Shown here: one piece after another, positions 16,701 to 25,980 of the stretch
Layout: each line of letters begins with the position of its first letter
Position numbering within the stretch: position 1 is the first letter of the stretch
Origin: Pseudomonas sp. Choline-02u-1
GTDB lineage: Bacteria; Pseudomonadota; Gammaproteobacteria; Pseudomonadales; Pseudomonadaceae
DNA: 64,000 bases
Assembly: GCF_002836515.1 (NCBI RefSeq)
Contig: NZ_PJBC01000067.1
Coordinates: forward strand, 186,001-250,000
Reading direction: 5' to 3'
Program-made: the position numbers and the translations under genes
The notes under the pieces: model-generated
The model's database searches: none
Told to the model about the DNA's origin: nothing
What the model saw: only the letters and a program-made list of their open reading frames with translations

Positions 16701-17297
16701 GTGAACACCACTCTCATCATCCTTTTGGTCGTCGCCGGCCTCCTCGCCCTTTACGCCATCCAGCTCTTCAATCGGCTCGTTGCCCGCCGCAATCAGATCA
16801 GCAATGCCTTTGCGCAACTCGAGGTACAACTCAAGCGTCGCTACGACCTGATCCCCAACCTGGTGGCAACTGCCAAAGGCTACATGGCCCACGAGCGCGA
16901 GACGCTGGAAGCGGTAATTGCCGCGCGCAACAACGCGGTTGCAGGCCTGCAGGCAGCTCAGGCGCAGCCGGGCAATGCGCAGAACATCGTCCAGCTCGGG
17001 CAGGCGGACACCGCGCTCAGCACTGCGATGGGCCGTTTGAACGTGACGGTCGAAGCCTATCCGGATCTCAAGGCTTCGCAGAACATGCAGCAATTGAGCG
17101 AGGAGCTGAGCAGCACCGAGAATAAGGTCAGTTTTGCTCGCCAGGCTTACAACGATGCGGTGATGACCTACAACACCCTCAAGCAGAGTTTTCCGGCTGC
17201 GCTGTTCGCGCCGCTTTTCGGCCATGCTGCCGATGCCTCGGTGCTGACGTTCGCCGACAGCGCCGCGATTCAGCAAGCACCACAGGTTTCGTTCTGA
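16701..17297 (+). CDS. lemA: LemA family membrane protein
   Basis: The 198-residue protein has one N-terminal membrane anchor (about 3-22) and then the LemA helical domain with FNRLVARRNQISNAFAQLEV, QLKRRYDLIPNLVATAKGYM and QAYNDAVMTYN. A GTG start at 16701 with AAGGAC in front is used. It sits 21 bp upstream of an M48 protease gene, a widespread LemA/HtpX-like pairing. The molecular role of LemA is unclear. Confidence 0.88.
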   Translation: MNTTLIILLVVAGLLALYAIQLFNRLVARRNQISNAFAQLEVQLKRRYDLIPNLVATAKGYMAHERETLEAVIAARNNAVAGLQAAQAQPGNAQNIVQLGQADTALSTAMGRLNVTVEAYPDLKASQNMQQLSEELSSTENKVSFARQAYNDAVMTYNTLKQSFPAALFAPLFGHAADASVLTFADSAAIQQAPQVSF

Positions 17298-17318
17298 CCC
17301 CAGCCAACGGATGGCACC

Positions 17319-19280
17319 ATGAATTTTTTCCAACAACAGCGCCAGGCCAAGCGTCGCACCCTGCTGCTTATCGTTTTGATGGGATTGGCCGTCCTGAGTC
17401 TGATAGCCGTTTCCTGCGTGCTGATGACCATTCCTGTGGAGGATGGCGACGGCAATGTTCTCTTCGATCTGGAGATGAGCTGGGAGCTGATCGGATATGT
17501 GTCAGCGGTGGTGATCAGCGTCGTGCTGCTGGGCAGCACGGCGAAACATTCCGAGCTGTCGGCCGGCGGCAAAGTCATTGCCCGTGGCCTCAACGGCCGG
17601 CTGATCAACCATAACGCGCAAACCCTGGAAGAGCAGCGCCTGCTCAACGTTGTGGAAGAGATGGCGATCGCCTCAGGCACGGCCGTTCCCCCCGTCTATC
17701 TGTTGCCGGAGCTGGGCATCAACGCTTTCGCCGCAGGTATGACACCGCAAAACGCGGTGATCGGCGTGACTCAGGGCGCGATCAACCTGCTGACGCGCGA
17801 GGAGTTGCAAGGCGTCATTGCCCATGAGTTCAGCCACATCTACAACGGCGACATGCGCCTCAACACGCGGTTGATCGCAATCGTCCACGGCATCCTCGTG
17901 CTCGGGCTGACTGGAAGTTACATCCTGCGTGGCACCGACGCGGTGGGCAAAGAAGCCGCGCGCCGCAACAAATTTGTCGCATTCAGCGCGCTGGTCGGTT
18001 TTGTCCTGTGCGTTGCAGGATTTGCCGGGTCGTATTTCGGCAACCTGATCAAGGCAGCGATCGGGCGGCAGCGCGAGTTCCTCGCTGATGCGACGGCTGT
18101 GCAATACACGCGCAACCCGCAAAGCATCGCCGGTGCCCTGAAGAAAATCGGCGGCTATGAATTGGGCGCAACACTCAATGCCGCGCGTGCTGCCGAATTC
18201 AGCCATTTGTATTTCGGTTCGGGCACGTCTTCGTTCGACCTGATGGCCTCGCATCCGGATTTGAGCGAGCGGATACGCCGGGTTGATGCGCAATGGGATG
18301 GCAGCTTCGTGAAAATCGCCGCGCCTGCGGTGGAACTGCAGGCCAAACCCGACCTGCCGATATCGGATGCATTTGGCGGTGTTCCGGCTGCCGCCATGGC
18401 GGCGCTGTACGACCTGAGTGCGGCACAGGCGTCCGTTGCGGCGATCGGCGCGCCGCAGGCAGAGCATTTGATTGAGGCGCGCCGTGTGCTCGGCGATATT
18501 CCGCAGGTTCTCAGAGAGGCTGCGCGCAGCGTCGACGGCGCCCAAGCGATCGTCTACGGGTTGTTGTTGTCACGCTCGGCGCCTGTACTGGGCATGCAGC
18601 TCGATACACTGAGAGGGAGCGTCGACGATGCGGTATTCGAGCAACTGGAGCTGCTGCAAAATCCGCTGTTATCGCTGCAGCCCGGGCTGCGTTTGCCGTT
18701 GCTCGATCTGGCAACGCCGAGCCTGCAACAGCTCGGCAAAAGTTTCGCCAGAGTCGATGCCAACCTGATCGCGCTGATTGAAGCCGACAACGAAACCGAA
18801 CTGCTTGAATGGACGCTGTTGCGCATCGTCGAGCGCAATGTGCTGGGCGCGGCACCGGTGCAGTTCAAGTTTGGCCTGTTCCAGTGTGCCGAAGAATTGT
18901 TGGCGCTGCTGAGCGCGCTGGCCCGTGCCGGACAAAACGATCAAGCGGCGGCCGCACAGGCACTGCAATCCGCCTGGCAGGGGCTTGCCTTCGAACAGCC
19001 GCAAGAGATACGCAAGGATCTCGAAGAGCTGATCGGCCTGGAAACCGCGCTCAATCGTCTGCGCCATCTCATGCCGGAAGAGCGCCCCGCCCTGCTCGAT
19101 GCGATGACTCGCTGCGTAATGCACGACGGCGTGATCACCGTGGCCGAGGCGGAGCTGTTCCGGGCGGTTGCCGACCTGCTCGATTGTCCGCTACCGCCGT
19201 TTTTGAGTATCCCGGTGCAGGTTGATAACGGCGCAACGGAAGTTACTCGCGAACAGGGTGCCGTGGCGGCTACGGCTTAG
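17319..19280 (+). CDS. Membrane M48-family zinc metallopeptidase
   Basis: The 653-residue protein has two N-terminal membrane segments (about 10-35 and 57-80), the zinc-binding HEFSH (169-173) inside IAHEFSHIYNGDMRLN, two more membrane segments (about 185-235) and the distal glutamate in QREFLADATAVQYTRNP. The roughly 300-residue C-terminal part is helical and soluble-looking, with no recognised domain. It is far longer than HtpX (about 290 residues) and probably has a role in inner-membrane protein quality control. It is co-transcribed with lemA. Confidence 0.85.
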   Translation: MNFFQQQRQAKRRTLLLIVLMGLAVLSLIAVSCVLMTIPVEDGDGNVLFDLEMSWELIGYVSAVVISVVLLGSTAKHSELSAGGKVIARGLNGRLINHNAQTLEEQRLLNVVEEMAIASGTAVPPVYLLPELGINAFAAGMTPQNAVIGVTQGAINLLTREELQGVIAHEFSHIYNGDMRLNTRLIAIVHGILVLGLTGSYILRGTDAVGKEAARRNKFVAFSALVGFVLCVAGFAGSYFGNLIKAAIGRQREFLADATAVQYTRNPQSIAGALKKIGGYELGATLNAARAAEFSHLYFGSGTSSFDLMASHPDLSERIRRVDAQWDGSFVKIAAPAVELQAKPDLPISDAFGGVPAAAMAALYDLSAAQASVAAIGAPQAEHLIEARRVLGDIPQVLREAARSVDGAQAIVYGLLLSRSAPVLGMQLDTLRGSVDDAVFEQLELLQNPLLSLQPGLRLPLLDLATPSLQQLGKSFARVDANLIALIEADNETELLEWTLLRIVERNVLGAAPVQFKFGLFQCAEELLALLSALARAGQNDQAAAAQALQSAWQGLAFEQPQEIRKDLEELIGLETALNRLRHLMPEERPALLDAMTRCVMHDGVITVAEAELFRAVADLLDCPLPPFLSIPVQVDNGATEVTREQGAVAATA

Positions 19281-19323
19281 ACCGACTGATAATCCGACAG
19301 CACTGGCGCCTGACACACAGCTA

Positions 19324-19346
19324 TCGTGAGCAGGCCCGCTCCCACA
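19324..19346. repeat. Single type B REP
   Basis: TCGTGAGCAGGCCCGCTCCC followed by ACA forms a short palindrome in the 224-bp gap after the M48 gene. The remainder of that gap (to 19504) is AT-richer and should carry the promoter of the MFS gene. Confidence 0.7.
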
Positions 19347-19504
19347 AAGGCGCCAAGCACTGAAGCCATTGATCCGCCCAACGCATCAATCCATGCCAAT
19401 AATGCAATTAACAGATTGTTACATCTGCGCCACCATCCACCTCAATAAAAACCGTGCGCCGCTTCTGCGTAGCGCACGTCATAAAAGCGGTGGAGTACTT
19501 TTCT

Positions 19505-20797
19505 ATGACAGCCTCAATCCCTACCAACGGCTCGCGGGCCGGTGCCATCTTCCGGGTGACCTCGGGCAACTTCCTCGAACAGTTCGACTTCTTTCTGTTC
19601 GGCTTCTACGCCACGCAGATCGCGGCGGTGTTCTTCCCGGCGAGCAGCGAGTTCGCCTCATTGATGATGACTTTCGCCGTATTTGGCGCAGGCTTCCTGA
19701 TGCGCCCGTTGGGCGCCATCGTGCTCGGCGCGTACATCGATGATGTCGGCCGTCGCAAAGGCCTGATCGTCACCCTGTCGATCATGGCCAGCGGCACGAT
19801 ATTGATTGTGCTCGTGCCCGGATACGAAACCATTGGCCTGTTCGCTCCCGCGCTGGTGCTGATCGGCCGGTTGCTCCAAGGCTTCTCCGCCGGTGCGGAA
19901 CTCGGTGGTGTTTCGGTGTATCTGTCCGAGATCGCCACGCCGGGTCGCAAAGGCTTTTTGACCGCTTGGCAGTCGGCCAGTCAACAAGTGGCGATCATTG
20001 TCGCGGCTGCACTGGGCTACGGTCTGAATCAGTGGATGGAGCCGCAAGCCGTGGCCGCGTGGGGCTGGCGCATTCCGTTTTTCGTCGGTTGCATGATCGT
20101 CCCGTTCATCTTCTTCCTGCGTCGTAACTTGGCGGAAACCGAAGAGTTCACCGCGCGCAAACACCGTCCAAGCATGCGCGAAGTGTTCCGAACGCTGGGC
20201 CAGAACTGGGGCGTGGTACTTGGCGGGATGCTGATGGTCGCGCTGACTACCACCGCGTTCTACCTGATCACCGTTTATGCGCCGACCTTCGGTAAAACCG
20301 TGCTGCACCTGAGCACTTCCGACGCGTTGCTGGTGACCCTGCTGGTGGGCGTATCGAACTTCTTCTGGCTGCCGATTGGAGGTGCATTGTCCGACCGTAT
20401 CGGCCGTCGTCCGGTACTGATCGGTATGGCCTTGCTGGCGCTGGCCACGACTTATCCGGCGCTGTCGTTCCTGGTACAGGCGCCAAGCTTCACCAACATG
20501 CTGCTGTCGCTGCTGTGGCTGTCCTTCATCTATGGCTTGTACAACGGCGCGATGATTCCGGCGCTGACCGAAATCATGCCGGTTGAAGTGCGCGTTGCCG
20601 GTTTCTCCCTGGCCTACAGCCTGGCCACGGCGATCTTCGGCGGTTTCACCCCGGCAATGTCGACCTTCCTGATCCAGTACACCGGCGACAAAGCCGCGCC
20701 AGGTTACTGGATGAGCATCGGTGCCCTGTGCGCGCTGTGCGCCACGCTTTATCTGTACCGCCGTGCCGGTGGTCGTCTGCAACCTGTCGCGGCCTGA
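19505..20797 (+). CDS. MFS citrate/tricarballylate-type proton symporter
   Basis: The 430-residue protein has twelve predicted membrane segments and the metabolite:H+ symporter signatures RRKGLIVTLSIMASGT and GRLLQGFSAGAELGGVSVYLSE. It resembles the citrate/TcuC group that imports tricarboxylates. It is followed at 14 bp by a periplasmic binding-protein gene and then a convergent LysR gene, so the three probably form a substrate-utilisation module. The ATG at 19505 was preferred over one 51 bases upstream because it fits family N-termini. Confidence 0.85.
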   Translation: MTASIPTNGSRAGAIFRVTSGNFLEQFDFFLFGFYATQIAAVFFPASSEFASLMMTFAVFGAGFLMRPLGAIVLGAYIDDVGRRKGLIVTLSIMASGTILIVLVPGYETIGLFAPALVLIGRLLQGFSAGAELGGVSVYLSEIATPGRKGFLTAWQSASQQVAIIVAAALGYGLNQWMEPQAVAAWGWRIPFFVGCMIVPFIFFLRRNLAETEEFTARKHRPSMREVFRTLGQNWGVVLGGMLMVALTTTAFYLITVYAPTFGKTVLHLSTSDALLVTLLVGVSNFFWLPIGGALSDRIGRRPVLIGMALLALATTYPALSFLVQAPSFTNMLLSLLWLSFIYGLYNGAMIPALTEIMPVEVRVAGFSLAYSLATAIFGGFTPAMSTFLIQYTGDKAAPGYWMSIGALCALCATLYLYRRAGGRLQPVAA

Positions 20798-20810
20798 GGA
20801 AAAACTCGCC

Positions 20811-21581
20811 ATGAAAAGACTCTTTACTGTCACCGCCCTGCTCGCCGGTCTCGCCTTCAATTTCGCGGCCCAGGCCGAAGAACTCAGCGTGATGACGTCG
20901 GGTGGTTTCACTGCTGCCTACAAGATCCTCGGGCCGAAATTCGCGGCCACCACTGGCAACACCCTGACCACCAGTCTCGGCCCGTCGATGGGCAAGGCGC
21001 CGGAAGCGATCCCCAATCGTCTGGCGCGCGGTGAGCACGCCGATGTGGTGATCATGGTCGGCTACGCCCTCGATGAGCTGATCAAACAAGGCAAGGTCGA
21101 CCCGGCGTCCCGCGTTGAATTGGCGGATTCGCGGATCGGCATGGTGGTGCGCGAAGGCGCGGTGAAACCGGACATCAGCAGCGTCGACGGCCTGAAGAAC
21201 ACCCTGCTCGATGCGCAATCGGTGGCCTACTCCGACAGCGCCAGTGGCGTGTACATCGAGCAGCAGCTGTTCAAGAAAATCGGCATCGAAGATCAGCTGA
21301 AACCGAAAGCGAAGATGATTGCCAGGATCCCGGTCGGTTCGGTGGTTGCCACTGGCGACTATCAGCTGGGCTTCCAGCAGGTCAGTGAATTGCTGCCGGT
21401 GCCGGGCGTGAGCTTCGTCGCGAAGATTCCGGAATCGGTACAGTCGGTGACGCGTTTTGCCGCTGGCATTCCGGTCAAGGCCGAACATCCAGAAGAGGCC
21501 AAAGCCCTGCTCGCCTACCTCGCTGCACCCGCCGCTCAGGCTGACGTGCAGGCCACCGGGCTGGATTCGGTCAAGCGCTGA
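20811..21581 (+). CDS. Periplasmic substrate-binding protein, ModA-like fold
   Basis: The 256-residue product has a signal peptide (cleavage after AQA, residue 22) and a class II binding-protein domain: LSVMTSGGFTAAYKILGPKF, ARGEHADVVIMVGYALDEL, VAYSDSASGVYIEQQLFKKI, and GDYQLGFQQVSELLPVPGV. It is related to molybdate/anion binders but without a neighbouring ABC permease. Linked to the MFS gene, it may present an organic anion. The 3' end overlaps the convergent LysR gene by 11 bp. Confidence 0.82.
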   Translation: MKRLFTVTALLAGLAFNFAAQAEELSVMTSGGFTAAYKILGPKFAATTGNTLTTSLGPSMGKAPEAIPNRLARGEHADVVIMVGYALDELIKQGKVDPASRVELADSRIGMVVREGAVKPDISSVDGLKNTLLDAQSVAYSDSASGVYIEQQLFKKIGIEDQLKPKAKMIARIPVGSVVATGDYQLGFQQVSELLPVPGVSFVAKIPESVQSVTRFAAGIPVKAEHPEEAKALLAYLAAPAAQADVQATGLDSVKR

Positions 21582-22485
21582 TCGTTGGCGGCTGGACGCG
21601 CATTTCCACGATCAGCCGCTCCAGTTCCAATGCCGCCGGGGTCAGCGTGCGATCCCGGCGTTTGATGATGCCAACACTGCGCATCACCTGCGGCTCGGTC
21701 AGCGGCACCCGCGTCAGGATCGGATGATCCGGCCCGGGCATCGCCATCAACGGTACCGCCGCCACGCCCAAACCCGCCTCTACCAGCCCGATCATCGTCG
21801 TTACATGGCGCGTCTCGCAGATGCTCTGACGTTGCGGCACCACCCCACCCAAGGCCTGATCGAGCAGAAAGCGATTGCCGGAAGTCTTGTCCAGCGCGAT
21901 GTAATCCTGCTGATAGAACTCGGCCCAGCTGACGCTGCTGCGCCCGGCCAGTGGATGATCGCGGCGGCAGGCTACAACGTAGCACTCCTGCACAAGCGGT
22001 TCGAACTCGACTTTGGCATCCTGCGTGCCGAGAAAACTCAATCCGAAATCCGCCTCGCCGTTGACCACTGCACTCAATACATCGTGCGCACTGGAATCGA
22101 GGACTTTGACTTTGATCCGCGGAAACTGCTGGTGATAGCGCGCGACCACGCGGGGCATGAAGTAGTACGCCGCCGAGGGCACGCAGGCGACGGTGACATG
22201 GCCCAAGCGGGTCGAGGCCACTTCGCTGATGCCGAGCAAAGCGATGTCGAGATCATCCAGCAAGCGCTCGACGCTGGGCATGAAGCCGCGCCCGGCCTGG
22301 GTCAGGCTGACCTTGCGCGTGGTGCGTTCGAACAGTTTGACTCCGAGTGCGTCTTCGAGCTTTTCAATGCGCCGGCTCAGCGCTGGCTGCGACAGGCGCA
22401 CGGTATCGGCAGCCTTGCGGAAACTGCCCTGCTCGACCACCGCGCGAAAGGCTTGCAAGTCGTTGAGATCGAAGTTGATGGCCAT
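21571..22485 (-). CDS. LysR-family transcriptional regulator
   Basis: The 304-residue protein has the N-terminal winged helix (about 4-63, FRKAADTVRLSQPALSRRIE) followed by a periplasmic-binding-like effector domain (about 92-295). It is convergent with the MFS/binding-protein operon, which is its likely target, although the promoter of that operon is 2 kb away. An organic acid co-inducer is inferred. Its own upstream stretch contains AT-rich TTATAAATGTAACC. Confidence 0.88.
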   Translation of the reverse strand: MAINFDLNDLQAFRAVVEQGSFRKAADTVRLSQPALSRRIEKLEDALGVKLFERTTRKVSLTQAGRGFMPSVERLLDDLDIALLGISEVASTRLGHVTVACVPSAAYYFMPRVVARYHQQFPRIKVKVLDSSAHDVLSAVVNGEADFGLSFLGTQDAKVEFEPLVQECYVVACRRDHPLAGRSSVSWAEFYQQDYIALDKTSGNRFLLDQALGGVVPQRQSICETRHVTTMIGLVEAGLGVAAVPLMAMPGPDHPILTRVPLTEPQVMRSVGIIKRRDRTLTPAALELERLIVEMRVQPPTISA

Positions 22486-22564
22486 GGCGTTTCCGGAAAT
22501 TGATGCGCAGGGGTTATAAATGTAACCAGTTGATGCAAATTATTACAGCGGCACCGGAAATACC

Positions 22565-22667
22565 CTGTAGGAGCTGCCGCAGGCTGCGATCTTTTGATCT
22601 TGATTCTCTGAAGGTAAAAGCAAGATCAAAAGATCGCAGCCTCGTTGCACTCGGCAGCTCCTACAGG
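22565..22667. repeat. REP doublet, type A, with an insertion in one arm
   Basis: The left copy is CTGTAGGAGCTGCCGCAGGC..; the right copy is its inverse but with about eight extra bases (TCGTTGCAC) between GCAGCC and CGGCAGCTCC. It lies between the LysR and antiporter genes, divergent to both. Confidence 0.85.
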
Positions 22668-22743
22668 GGATCTTTGGTGGATCTGACATCCGGTCAACCC
22701 TTATCCTTGTCGCCCCGCTGTACCCGTAGTCAGGAGTCGTTCC

Positions 22744-24552
22744 ATGCCCCATGAAGGCAATCTGTTGCAAGCCGCTGTCGTGTTTCTGTTCGCGGCGGTG
22801 CTCACCGTGCCTTTGGCCAAACGTCTGCAACTGGGCGCTGTGCTCGGTTATCTGTTTGCCGGGGTGATCATCGGCCCATCGGTGCTGGGCCTGATCGGCA
22901 ACCCGCAAAGCGTTGCGCATATCTCCGAGCTGGGCGTGGTGTTGCTGCTGTTTATCATCGGCCTCGAACTGTCGCCGCGGCGCTTGTGGGTGATGCGCAA
23001 ATCGGTGTTCGGCGTCGGTCTGGCGCAGGTGCTGCTGACCGCGTCGGTGATCGGTGTGCTGGCACTGACGGTGTTCGGCCAGCCGCTCAACAGCGCCATT
23101 GTGCTAGGCCTCGGGCTGGCGCTCTCATCTACAGCGTTTGGCCTGCAGAGCCTCGCCGAACGCAAGGAGCTGACCAGCCCTCACGGGCGGCTGGCTTTTG
23201 CGATTCTGCTGTTTCAGGACATCGCCGCGATTCCGTTGATTGCCCTGGTGCCGATGCTCGCCGGCGTCGATCATCACACCAGCACCGCCGACGATATTCG
23301 TCACAGCCTGCAGGTGCTCGGCGGCATCGCCGTGGTGGTGATCGGCGGGCGGTATCTGCTGCGTCCGGTGTTCCGCGTGGTGGCGAAAACCGGTCTGCCG
23401 GAAGTGTCCACCGCCACCGCATTGCTGGTGGTGATCGGCACGGCGTGGCTGATGGATCTGGTCGGCGTATCGATGGCGCTGGGGGCCTTTCTCGCCGGTC
23501 TGCTGCTGGCGGATTCGGAATACCGGCATGAACTCGAAGCGCAGATCGAACCGTTCAAGGGCCTGCTGCTCGGGTTGTTTTTCATCAGCGTCGGCATGGG
23601 CGCCAATCTCAGCTTGTTGTTGAGTAGCCCGAGCACCGTGTTAGGCCTGACCCTGCTGCTGATCGGCCTGAAATTGCCGCTGCTGTTTGTCGTCGGGCGC
23701 CTGGCGGGCGGGCTGAACAAGATCAGCGCGATCCGCCTCGGCATCGTTCTGGCTGCTGGCGGGGAATTTGCGTTTGTAGTGTTCAAGATCGGCCGCGATC
23801 AAGGCTTGTTCGAGCCGCGTCTGTACGACTTGCTGGTGCTGACCATTACCCTGTCGATGGCGTTGACGCCGTTGTTGCTGTTGATCTGCGCACGCCTGGT
23901 CAGCCCGAAAGTGCAGCCGGTGGAAGTGCCGGAGAAATTCCGCGAGATCGACACCGAAGCGCCGCGCGTGGTGATTGCCGGCATGGGCCGGATGGGTCAG
24001 ATCGTGGCGCGGATTCTGCGCGCGCAGAACATCAAGTTCGTCGCGCTGGACACCTCGGTGGAAACCATCGAGCTGTCACGCAGCTTCGGCGGTGTGCCGG
24101 TGTTCTATGGCGACCCGATGCGCCCGGAAATCCTGCATGCGGCGAAGGTTGGCGAGGCGGAATATTTCGTCATCGCCACGGACGATCCGGAGACCAACAT
24201 CAAAACTGCCGAAGTGGTGCACAAGCTCTATCCGCACATGAAAATCATCGCCCGCGCGCGCAACCGCCAGCATGTCCATCGCCTCGTTGATGTCGGCGCC
24301 GAAGCGATTCGTGAGACCTATTATTCGAGCCTGGAAATGAGCCGGCGCACGCTGGTCGGCCTCGGTCTGACGCAGGCCCAGGCCGATGCGAGGATCAAGC
24401 GTTTCAAGCATCACGACGAACAGGTGCTGGAGGCGCAACACGCGGTCTACGATGACGCCGCCAAAGTCCTGCAGACCGCCCAGGAAGCCCGGGCGGAACT
24501 GGCCAAATTGTTCGAATCCGATCAGCTCGAAGAACAAGCCCGCAAGTCCTGA
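22744..24552 (+). CDS. CPA2-family K+(Na+)/H+ antiporter with RCK domain, KefB/KefC-like
   Basis: The 602-residue protein has about twelve membrane segments forming a Na+/H+-exchanger domain (1-380) with LLLFIIGLELSPRRLWVMRK, ALSSTAFGLQSL and AFLAGLLLADSEYRHELEAQ, and then a TrkA-N (RCK) Rossmann domain from about 405 (VVIAGMGRMGQIVARIL, GDPMRPEILHAA, ATDDPETN). This is the glutathione-gated potassium-efflux type (KefB/C). A KefF/G-like partner is not adjacent. The C-terminal 60 residues form a charged helix. Confidence 0.88.
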   Translation: MPHEGNLLQAAVVFLFAAVLTVPLAKRLQLGAVLGYLFAGVIIGPSVLGLIGNPQSVAHISELGVVLLLFIIGLELSPRRLWVMRKSVFGVGLAQVLLTASVIGVLALTVFGQPLNSAIVLGLGLALSSTAFGLQSLAERKELTSPHGRLAFAILLFQDIAAIPLIALVPMLAGVDHHTSTADDIRHSLQVLGGIAVVVIGGRYLLRPVFRVVAKTGLPEVSTATALLVVIGTAWLMDLVGVSMALGAFLAGLLLADSEYRHELEAQIEPFKGLLLGLFFISVGMGANLSLLLSSPSTVLGLTLLLIGLKLPLLFVVGRLAGGLNKISAIRLGIVLAAGGEFAFVVFKIGRDQGLFEPRLYDLLVLTITLSMALTPLLLLICARLVSPKVQPVEVPEKFREIDTEAPRVVIAGMGRMGQIVARILRAQNIKFVALDTSVETIELSRSFGGVPVFYGDPMRPEILHAAKVGEAEYFVIATDDPETNIKTAEVVHKLYPHMKIIARARNRQHVHRLVDVGAEAIRETYYSSLEMSRRTLVGLGLTQAQADARIKRFKHHDEQVLEAQHAVYDDAAKVLQTAQEARAELAKLFESDQLEEQARKS

Positions 24553-24592
24553 TCGTGCCTTGCGCAGATCCAACTGTGGGAGCGAGCCTGCT

Positions 24593-24708
24593 TGATTGTT
24601 CCCACGCTCCGCGTGGTAACACAGCCCGGGACGCTCCGCGTTCCACTTCCCGAGCTGTAACGCGGAGCGTCCCTTGAGGCATTCCCACGCAGAGCGTGGG
24701 AACGATCA
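24593..24708. repeat. Dispersed ~110-bp repeat with terminal inverted repeats, copy 2
   Basis: It begins GATTGTTCCCACGCTCCGCG, ends GCAGAGCGTGGGAACGATCA and contains GGGACGCTCCGCGTTCC in the middle, matching the element at 655-763. A half type B REP (TGTGGGAGCGAGCCTGCT) abuts it at 24574-24592. Confidence 0.8.
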
Positions 24709-24720
24709 TGTGGGAGAGGG

Positions 24721-25980
24721 TCAGGCCAGTTCCACCGCGGATGCTGGCTCGACGGCTGCAACTGCAAACCGATCCGCCAGAAACGGTGCGATATCGAGCG
24801 GCAGCGGCTCGTCATTCACCAGTTTGTCCAGCAACACACCGGTGATTGCCGACGTCAGGATCCCGGTGCGGAAGTGCCCGCAAGCATTCAGGTAACCTTC
24901 CACCCCACGCATCGGGCCGAGGATTGGCAATTCATCCGGCGACCCCGGGCGCAGTCCAGCCCAGGTGCGTTTCAGATTGACGTCCGCCAGCTCCGGCAAG
25001 CAGCGCACCGCGCCCTGCACCAGCCCGGCGATTTCCGGATAGGTGGTGGTGACGTCGAAGCCTTTGTCTTCGGTGGTGCTGCCGATGAGGATTTCGCCGT
25101 TGTCCTTTTGCGCCACGTAGCAATCGCTGGTGGTCAGGCAGCCGTTGAGGATTTTCGGCATGCGTTCGGTGAGCAGAATCTGCCCTTTCACCGGTTTCAC
25201 CGGAATACGAATCCCCGTCGCCCACTCGCTCAAGTCCGCCGCCCAGGCACCAGCGGCGTTGATCAGCGTCTTGCAATGAAACACCCCCGCCTCGGCCGTC
25301 TGCACGCCGGTTACGCGTGTGCCGTGATGCAACACGCCAGTGACGTTGGTGTTGACGAAGATGTCGACCCCGTTCTGCCGCGCGCCCTCCTGATAGGCAT
25401 CAGCGAGGCGGAACGGACTGACCTGATGATCGCAGAGAAACTCCAGCGCCCCTTGCGCCTCATGGCTGACACTCGGTTCCGCTGCGCGCAACGCCGCCTG
25501 ATCGAGCCAGCGCACCTGATCGGCGAGATGCGCAATGCAGCCGACGATGTGCTCGGCGTAGAGCCGGTCTTCGTCGTCATAAATCACGAACTTCAGCCCG
25601 GTCTTCTCGAACTTGCAATCCATGCCGTGATTGTCTTTCAGCTCACGGTGCAACGCCGGGTACAGCGCGTTGGATTGCAAAGCAAAATCGAAAAACGATT
25701 CCGGCAAGATGTGCGGCGTACTCGCGTCCACCGCTACCGCCGCACCCTGGGTTGCGCGCTTGCGATTGGCCGACATCATGCGAAAGAAGATCACCCCACA
25801 GCCGAGGCCGACCGACTCGCCGATCGCCCATAAACCACCAGCCGAGGCGCGGGTCGCGTTGCCGGGGCGTTTGGCATCGATCAGCGCCACCTTGAGGTTT
25901 TTGCGTTTGGACAATTGGTAGGCGCAGGACGCGCCGATCACGCCGCCACCGGCAATGACCACGTCGTAGAACTTACTCAT
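24721..25980 (-). CDS. hcnC: Hydrogen cyanide synthase subunit HcnC
   Basis: The 419-residue FAD-dependent amine oxidase (DadA/glycine-oxidase family) has the N-terminal dinucleotide fold VVIAGGGVIGASCAYQL and NRKRATQGAAVAV, and the C-terminal PILGPMRGVEGYLNACGHF. HcnABC oxidises glycine to HCN and CO2 at the inner membrane. It overlaps the end of hcnB by 8 bp. Identification rests on the complete hcnABC order plus sequence type. Confidence 0.93.
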   Translation of the reverse strand: MSKFYDVVIAGGGVIGASCAYQLSKRKNLKVALIDAKRPGNATRASAGGLWAIGESVGLGCGVIFFRMMSANRKRATQGAAVAVDASTPHILPESFFDFALQSNALYPALHRELKDNHGMDCKFEKTGLKFVIYDDEDRLYAEHIVGCIAHLADQVRWLDQAALRAAEPSVSHEAQGALEFLCDHQVSPFRLADAYQEGARQNGVDIFVNTNVTGVLHHGTRVTGVQTAEAGVFHCKTLINAAGAWAADLSEWATGIRIPVKPVKGQILLTERMPKILNGCLTTSDCYVAQKDNGEILIGSTTEDKGFDVTTTYPEIAGLVQGAVRCLPELADVNLKRTWAGLRPGSPDELPILGPMRGVEGYLNACGHFRTGILTSAITGVLLDKLVNDEPLPLDIAPFLADRFAVAAVEPASAVELA

